This document shows, piece after piece, positions 58,186 to 64,000 of a stretch of DNA of 64,000 nt (positions within the stretch are counted from its first letter, which is position 1; the number at the start of each line of letters is the position of its first letter). The notes under the pieces were generated by a model that saw nothing but the letters and a program-made list of their open reading frames with translations, had not been told where the DNA came from and made no database searches. Both the position numbers and the translations under genes were made by a program. Location: the NCBI GenBank assembly GCA_036320915.1, contig JAXBDG010000015.1, positions 1,364,001 to 1,428,000 of the forward strand, given 5' to 3'. The DNA comes from Linnemannia elongata. Its lineage: Eukaryota; Mortierellomycota; Mortierellomycetes; Mortierellales; Mortierellaceae.

Positions 58186-60634
58186 TTAGGCAGCCTGGGC
58201 CTGGAGAACCTTGATAGCATTAGCGGCGGCAGCGAGAGCAAGAACACCCCACGAGATATAGGTGCCAACGTCCCGGCTCGAAGCATGAACGCCATCTACA
58301 ACGCCCATCGCCTTCAACGCATCGTTGAAAAGACCACCCTGCATCGCTTGAGCCGTAATCAAACCCAAGAACAAAGTATGCAATGCTGCACGAGAGAAGC
58401 CGCTGAGTTCCAGGAGGACTAAGAGGATGAGGGTCACGGGGACGACAGATGTGAACTGGAGGAGGACGGTGCCAAAGGCATCACGCTCCTTGGCAAGGGA
58501 TTCTTCTGCGCTGGGCCTTGTGCGGTACTTTTCGATCGTTGCTTTGTGTTCTCCTGTTCCTATTTGGAGGAAATGAAAGAGTAAAGAGAAAAACGTCAGT
58601 GCGCTGGGTTGAAAGGAGGGACAAAGTTAATTATAAAATGAATACGTGAGTGATCAAATTGGGCATACCGTCATGGTGATCGGTAGTCTTGACGACGGCA
58701 AATGTCTTCTGCTTGGGATCGGCCATACGGGCAAGACTCTTGGCGCGCCAGATTCGGAAGGCGAGGTAGATGAAGTAGACCGCCAAGACCGATCCATAAA
58801 CAGAGCTGGCGTTCAACTCGCGAGTCTCCTCGGTATCTGCAAACCAATGACGGTGAACACCATCCAAAGTCTTGTGGTAACCCGCCTTGACCTTTTCGAC
58901 GGGGGACTGAGGTGTGCCAGTGGCGGAACCCCACATCGAATTGATGGAGGCTGTGGCATGCTCGTAGCCCTGACGAGCCTTGTCGGTCGCAGAGTGGTAT
59001 TTGCTCTCGGCGTCGTCGGCCAGGCTCTTGGCGTCGCCTGTGAAGCGGTGGATGGCGGATGAGGCGGACTTTGACGCGTGGTTGGACAGCGATGAAGCTG
59101 ACTTTGAGGCCTCGTGGAGTACAGAAGAGCCAGACTTGGAAGCATGGTGGGAGATGGACGACCCAGACTTGGATGCGTGATGCGAAGCCGAGCTGGCAGA
59201 CTTGGACGCGACATGGGCAGCGTGCTCGAGCTTGGCCTTGAGGTGAGCCGTATCGCGGTTGAAAGCCTCGATGGCATTGTCGTAGGCGTTGCGAGGAGCA
59301 GCCTTGATCTTTGCTTCGGCATCCTTGAAAGTTGTAATAAAAGCATCGTTAGCGTCCCGGATGGCCTTGTGGACACGGGACTTGTCGGCCGAGTTCTTGG
59401 TGGCGCGAATAGCCTCATTGATGTTGTTGCGGGCGAGGTTGATAGAGCGCTGGAGGTTGTTGAGAAGAGAGTTGTAAATCTCTGCACGGGTGTTCTTGAT
59501 ACTCTTAATCGTGTTCTTGAAGACACGCTCGTAGTGGTCCTTATGGTCGCCGGCATTGTCGACGACGGCGTTCCATTGGGAGGTCAACCAGGAGTCGGTC
59601 TGCTCCTCATAGAACTTGAGCTCGTTCAGCTTGGCCTTAAGGTTGTCGACAAATCCGTCCAACTCTTCGACAGCCTTCTCATCCGAACGACCGATACGGT
59701 CCAGGAGGTTATGGTACTGATCCCGGATGGGCTTGAGACCGGCCTCAAAGGAATTCGCCGAGGGAGCATGCTTGGCCTTGAGTCCAGCCTGGGAGAAGAG
59801 TCCCGTCAGGGTATCATGGACTCTCTCGAGAGGGAGATGCTTCTTAGGCAAGGTCTTGATCGACAGATGGCTATGATCATTTCGACGGGGGTGATCCCAG
59901 ATCTCCCTACAATCCCAGCTGTTCGCAGCGGGAGGGCTGGTCGAGAACCAGTACTGCGATCCAGCAGGGTAGCATGCATACTTGGGAGGGTTATAAGCAA
60001 GCGAATTGACTGCACTCTTGAACTGATCCCACTTGCGGTGCGTAACCTCCGAAGCTTGATCCTTGATTTCGCCAACCTCTTTCTCGGTCGAATCAACCAT
60101 CTTGAACCACTTGTGCTTGGCCTTTTCATGGGCCTCCTCGTGGAACCGCTCGGCAGCCGCAAGCGCTTCCTTATACTTCTTATCCGCAGCCTCATAGGCT
60201 TCCCTCGCCTCCTTCTTGTAACCCATAAAAGCCCATTTAGCCTCGGCAGCAGCCTCATCCCGAGCTTTCTTGGCCTCGATCACCAGCTCCTTGGCAGCCT
60301 CGTCTGCGTCCTGGGTGAGCGTCTTCCAATAGTCGTACGCCCTGCGCATCACCCCGTTGACCTTCCACCGTGCCGGGTCACGGTACTGCGTCGTATCCGT
60401 CTCGTCATCCCCATCGTCATCATCCTCCTCTGCTTCGTGATGGTGGTGATGGGAAGGGAACCAGTAGTCGCGGAAGGTACGACGGACGTTCTCGACGACT
60501 CCTGGAGAAGAGTCCTTGGGTTCGGCGAGGATCTCTTGGTGCTCGGAGACGATGGTTGTTGTGCGGGTGACGATGGTAGTTGTTGCGTCGTTCTTGACGG
60601 TGTGGGTGCTGACTGTTTCTGTCTCGAGCGCCAT
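58186..60634 (-). CDS. Long amphipathic-helix protein fused to a MAPEG-like membrane domain
   Basis: A 779-residue protein from exons 60634-58669 and 58559-58186, joined GAC G|GA. The first 600 residues are hydrophilic: a His-rich and acidic patch (about 62-80), long Ala/Lys/Glu helices such as EAKKARDEAAAEAKWAF, and from about 474 to 529 five near-perfect 11-residue repeats of type HHASKSGSSIS. The last 170 residues have four hydrophobic segments: YGSVLAVYFIYLAFRIW (about 613-629), then VVPVTLILLVLLELSG, LHTLFLGLITAQAM and YISWGVLALAAAANAI. The VPVTLILLVLLELSGFSRAALHT style is that of MAPEG-family (microsomal GST-like) proteins, which have four helices. Because helix 1 is in exon 1 and helices 2-4 in exon 2, one gene is required. 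I infer a membrane- or lipid-droplet-attached structural protein; enzymatic activity is uncertain. Confidence 0.7.
59046..59215 (-). repeat. 33-bp tandem repeats encoding ASKS(A/G)SS units
   Basis: Five imperfect 33-base units inside the MAPEG-fusion gene, each encoding an 11-residue unit with core ASKSASS or ASKSGSS followed by a variable pair and His. Eleven-residue periodicity is typical of lipid-binding amphipathic helices. Confidence 0.8.
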
Positions 60635-62098
60635 CTTTTTGATATGGTTTGTTTGCTGTTTTGTGTGAAGGGGTAAAGAGTATGATTGATATGTGTAAAA
60701 AGGGAGTTGTAAGTTTATCTGCAGAGGAAAGTGGTGGCAAAGGGAGAGAGGGAGAGAGAGTACGTGTGTGTGTTGTGAGTGTGGGAAAGAGAAAGGGAAG
60801 AGTGAAGTGGAAGAAAGGAGAAGAAGAGAGAAGAAGAAGAAGAAAAAGAAGTTAAAAAGGGGGCGGATGGGTGGGTTGAAAAAGAAAACAAAAAGGTAAG
60901 GGGGGGATGCGGGATGGGTAGCCAAACGCCTTTCTGTCAAATGAATGTGCACACTGCATCGTGTGCAATGTAATCCAAATTGGCAGTCACCACTACTGCG
61001 AACGCGTATGATCTCATAGTTACAATAGTGATCCTGAAAGATTTGGCAGTGATGATGATGATCCACACAGTCATCATCATCATTCACTGGCGTATCCCTG
61101 GCGCTGTAGATGATGTCACTACCACTCTTAACACCTATTACCTCGCTTGTCCCCGTCCCTGGTTATCCATCCAGAATGCTCTCCAACCCTGGCGCCTTCA
61201 TCGCTATCCTGCTCTTATCATTCTCATTCCATTCTCATTGTCTCTCTCTCCAATGCGAACGCTTCTCTCTTTTGTTATTTTCTTTATTTATTTATTTTCG
61301 TTCCATGCACTCACTCGTCCTATTCTTCATACTCTTGTCCTTACCAGCATCAGCGCTTTAAACTAAGGTACCGAGAAAAAGAGAAAAAGGAGGAGCCTCG
61401 TCGCTTGACCTACTAGGATGTGCTGTCATCATGATCAACAACAAACAATACCAACCAACCGCTTGAGCGGCAAGTGTGTTTTCATTCCTGCTTTTTCGCG
61501 TTTCTATCGTCCCTCCCTCCTTTTAGTACGTTGAGCATCTAATCGGTGATAACCTGTGTTGTGCCTTTTTTTTTTTTTTTTTTTTGTCTCTTTCTCTTTC
61601 TTGAGTGCGTCATCGATATCTTGCACTGGCTCCTGCCTCCCCTTATTCTTTCCCTCACTCCATTCTATCTCTACTGGGCTCACATTACCTGGTTTGGTGC
61701 CGTCATTTGAAATATGTTTTGGTTGTATCGCTATCAAGTGCGCCTTCTTTTTAGAACCCAGCTGCTGAATCTGAGATCCATTGTTTGTTGTTGTTGTGTC
61801 AGTTGTGTGGACCAAAACCAAGGGAAAAGGAGTAAGGGGGAGGAGTGTTGTTGTCCGTGCCACGACTATAACACTTAACACATAACGGCCAAATGATTAC
61901 TCCTCTATCAAACTACTATTGACTGTGGATAAAAACATATCTTCATTTGACATTGGCACTTCTTTTTTTATACGTGTATTCAGACTACGGAGCTACGACA
62001 TATGAATGATTAGGGCATGGCGGTGGTATAGGACAAAAAGGAGCTCAACTACCTCCAGTATGAGTGGGACCGAAGTAAAAAGAAACAAGGAAACGTGT
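60635..62098. other. Upstream region of the MAPEG-fusion gene
   Basis: 1.5 kb without a recognisable gene. The fusion-gene leader is purine-rich on the plus strand. An inverted repeat at about 61049-61088 (AGTGATGATGATGA against TCATCATCATCATTCACT) could form a hairpin. T21 is near 61567. A minus-strand open frame at 61881-61504 resembles nothing known. Confidence 0.45.
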
Positions 62099-62701
62099 TC
62101 AAGGAAGGGACGAGAAAAAGGCAAGACAGGCAACAGCCACCGCCGCATAGTACCCAAATCCCAACTGCCCACCCTGGATCAAAGACAAGGCAGAACTGGG
62201 TCGAGTAGGCGAGGCAGTAGGCTCACCCGTAACAGTCGTCGTCTTGGTCACCGTAATCGTCGCCGACGCACTCCCACCACCACCTCGAACATTCACACTG
62301 GTGGGCATGGCCTTACAGTAGTCCTCGAGGCTGGATTGGGCAGGGGCTTGAGGACTTCCAAAGACGAGATTGACCTGGTTAGTCTCGGTGAAGCACTTGA
62401 CACAGCTAGAGTAGAGTGAGAGGAAGGAACCGCTGCATTGGCATGTGGCCAGGGTTGAGTTTGAGAGCGAGCTCGAGGAAGAGGAGGAGATTGAGTTGAG
62501 GATCGTTTGGCAGGCTGGGCTGGAGAATGCGGGTTGGCAGGCGACGCAGGAGGAGGAGCTGGCTGGGAATTGAACTTGGCTTCCTCCGCTACCGTTGCTG
62601 GTTTCGGCGGCGCGGGAGGGGATTGGAAGGAAGGTGAGGAGGGATGTGAAGAGGAGGAACGTGGTCAGCATTGCCAGGCGTGTCAGGGAGTGAGTCAGCA
62701 T
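62099..62701 (-). CDS. Small Cys-rich secreted protein with probable GPI anchor
   Basis: A 200-residue single-exon protein starting at 62701; the frame is open further upstream but only this Met gives a clean signal peptide (LAMLTTFLLFTSLLTFLPIP). The mature part has eight Cys in two clusters: CVACQPAFSSPAC, then CQC, CVKC and a last DYC, separated by a Ser-only run. A Gly/Ser/Thr-rich stalk (VRGGGGSASATITVTKTTTV) follows, likely O-glycosylated, then a hydrophobic C-terminal tail (FGYYAAVAVACLAFFSS), the layout of a GPI-anchored fungal wall or surface protein. No catalytic motif is seen. Many such small Cys-rich proteins occur in fungi; I do not recognise the family. Confidence 0.72.
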   Translation of the reverse strand: MLTHSLTRLAMLTTFLLFTSLLTFLPIPSRAAETSNGSGGSQVQFPASSSSCVACQPAFSSPACQTILNSISSSSSSSLSNSTLATCQCSGSFLSLYSSCVKCFTETNQVNLVFGSPQAPAQSSLEDYCKAMPTSVNVRGGGGSASATITVTKTTTVTGEPTASPTRPSSALSLIQGGQLGFGYYAAVAVACLAFFSSLP

Positions 62702-64000
62702 TTTTGAGGTTTGGTGCAAGGTTGTGAGTGAGTGAGTGGGTTTGGTGGTGTAACTGAGGAAGAGGTAAGTCATGAGCGAAGGTGCAAGGTGAGTTTTAAA
62801 TATGCGAGTGGGAAAGCCATGCAATCAATGAGATGTCGGAGGAGAGAACCAATGTGATGGATGGGCTATGCGATCAGTCGGGGAAATGGTGATGACTGAA
62901 TGTGGCTGGTACATGGTCCCGACTCAGTTGCATAGCTATAGTTATTGAGAGCAAACGAACGAGAGACAGAGACAGGCAGACGCGTCAAAGGATATGATAG
63001 GGAAATTGGGCTAAGCCATCATCTATGTGGGGCTGGTAGAGGGGGGTGATAGAGTGCTTCTGAAGAAGACGATCAATTGGCTAATTGATGTGATAGTGGT
63101 ATTGAGCACAGACATATACATATATATGGACTTTACAGTGAAGGTAGCAGTTGTTGGAATGGGTATTAACCTACTTTTGAAAGATGAACACGTTGTGATG
63201 AGAGAGAGAGTGTGTTCTTGTAATGTTCTCGGCCCTTTGGAATGGGCTAGGGCAAAAAGGGTTTACAACACCAACAACGTCTTTTGTCGTTTCATTTCAT
63301 TACAGCGTTAGCGTGATTTGTCGGTTGGGCAGGAGGAGGAAGAGGAAGAGAATGAGGAGATGAAAAATAATTTATTCTGTTTTTGATGAGAGCCCAGGAT
63401 GAATGTGTGTTTGGATATTATCTAGGCCATGTACATATGTACGAATGAACGTCGGCAGGGTTATATAACAAAACAAGGGGGCGGGGGTATCCCTATCTCA
63501 GTGGCAATAAGAGAGAGAGAGAGAGAGAGAGCGAGATTGAAAAGTAGTGGTAGTGATACGAATGAAAATAGATGAGGCATGTCCACATATGTCTTCACTT
63601 TCACTTCCTCTGTCTGTGCTGCAGAATGCTGTGATACTAGCATGTCTTTAGTGCGTCGGAGAGAAGAGGCCTGTCTTTTTTTTATTTTTTTTAGACATAA
63701 TACCCTGGGGCACGCATCCTTCCTCTCACTCTCCCTCTCAGTCCAACACCTGTGTGAATTGCAAACTCCTTTTCTGTCTGTCCTCCTCTGGACTTGGATA
63801 CCACACGCCGCTTTCAATTCCTTTTGCTCTCGCCTTCTCTCTTTGAGTTTTTCCCGTCTTTTCGTTGCCGTTGTTGTTGTTGTTATTGTTATTGTAGTTC
63901 TTGTCTCGTATTTGTGCAGTTGTGCAACGGTCAAATATTCCTTTTCTGTCTCTCGTTCATTTCCCGCATCTCTCTTTGCTTCAAGTACTGTTTGTTCTTT
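62702..64000. other. Right-end intergenic region
   Basis: 1.3 kb with short, low-complexity open frames only. (GA)n at about 63510-63531 and a TTG/TTA-rich stretch at 63858-63895 are present. The end resembles the CT-rich leader or 3' flank of a gene beyond the window. Confidence 0.45.

Noticed and set aside
59114..60676. 520-codon open frame opposite the MAPEG-fusion gene
   Set aside because: Antisense of a biased Ala/Lys/Glu coding exon; no family resemblance, and its length is explained by absence of certain codons in the sense strand.

Overview
The window looks like nuclear DNA of an early-diverging filamentous fungus, most probably Mucoromycota and perhaps a Mortierella-like species. 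This is inferred from gene content and style; no marker here settles it. Coding genes carry one to seven short spliceosomal introns (GT...AG, usually TAG or CAG acceptors). Intergenic DNA is full of CT runs and very long A/T homopolymers (up to 46 nt). Several genes present here are absent from budding yeast, such as branched-chain ketoacid dehydrogenase E2. I rebuilt the exon structures by hand, and for every intact gene the exon lengths sum to a multiple of three.

Layout, left to right: 5' part of RNA polymerase III second-largest subunit (-); a decayed gene fragment near 3.1-3.5 kb; a small conserved mitochondrial-type protein (+); an unrecognised Ser/Thr-rich acidic protein (-); a secreted, probably GPI-anchored polysaccharide lyase family 14 enzyme (+); AP-3 sigma subunit (+); mitochondrial ribosomal protein L1 (-); amino-acid permease (-); a 3.6-kb gene-poor stretch; the spliceosomal DEAH helicase Prp16 (-); a repeat-bounded non-coding segment; tRNA-Ala(CGC) (+); a UBC4/5-type E2 whose active-site Cys is Asp (+); a kinase fragment (-); a fungal MscS channel with an EF hand (+); a CECR5-like HAD protein (-); protein disulfide isomerase (-) and a tandem one-domain relative (-); a 3-kb gene-poor stretch; an MFS multidrug-type transporter (+); a small mitochondrial-type protein with an 11-nt micro-exon (-); branched-chain ketoacid dehydrogenase E2 (-); RanGAP/Rna1 (-) divergent from Mps1 kinase (+); a long helical protein fused to a MAPEG-like membrane domain (-); and a small Cys-rich secreted, probably GPI-anchored protein (-).

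There is no operon-like logic. Most genes are housekeeping functions: transcription, splicing, translation, trafficking, ER folding, mitosis and mitochondrial metabolism. The most unusual items are the catalytic-cysteine-less E2 with an otherwise intact UBC4/5 gene structure, the helical-repeat/MAPEG fusion, and the shortened PDI duplicate that keeps both intron positions of its full-length neighbour.
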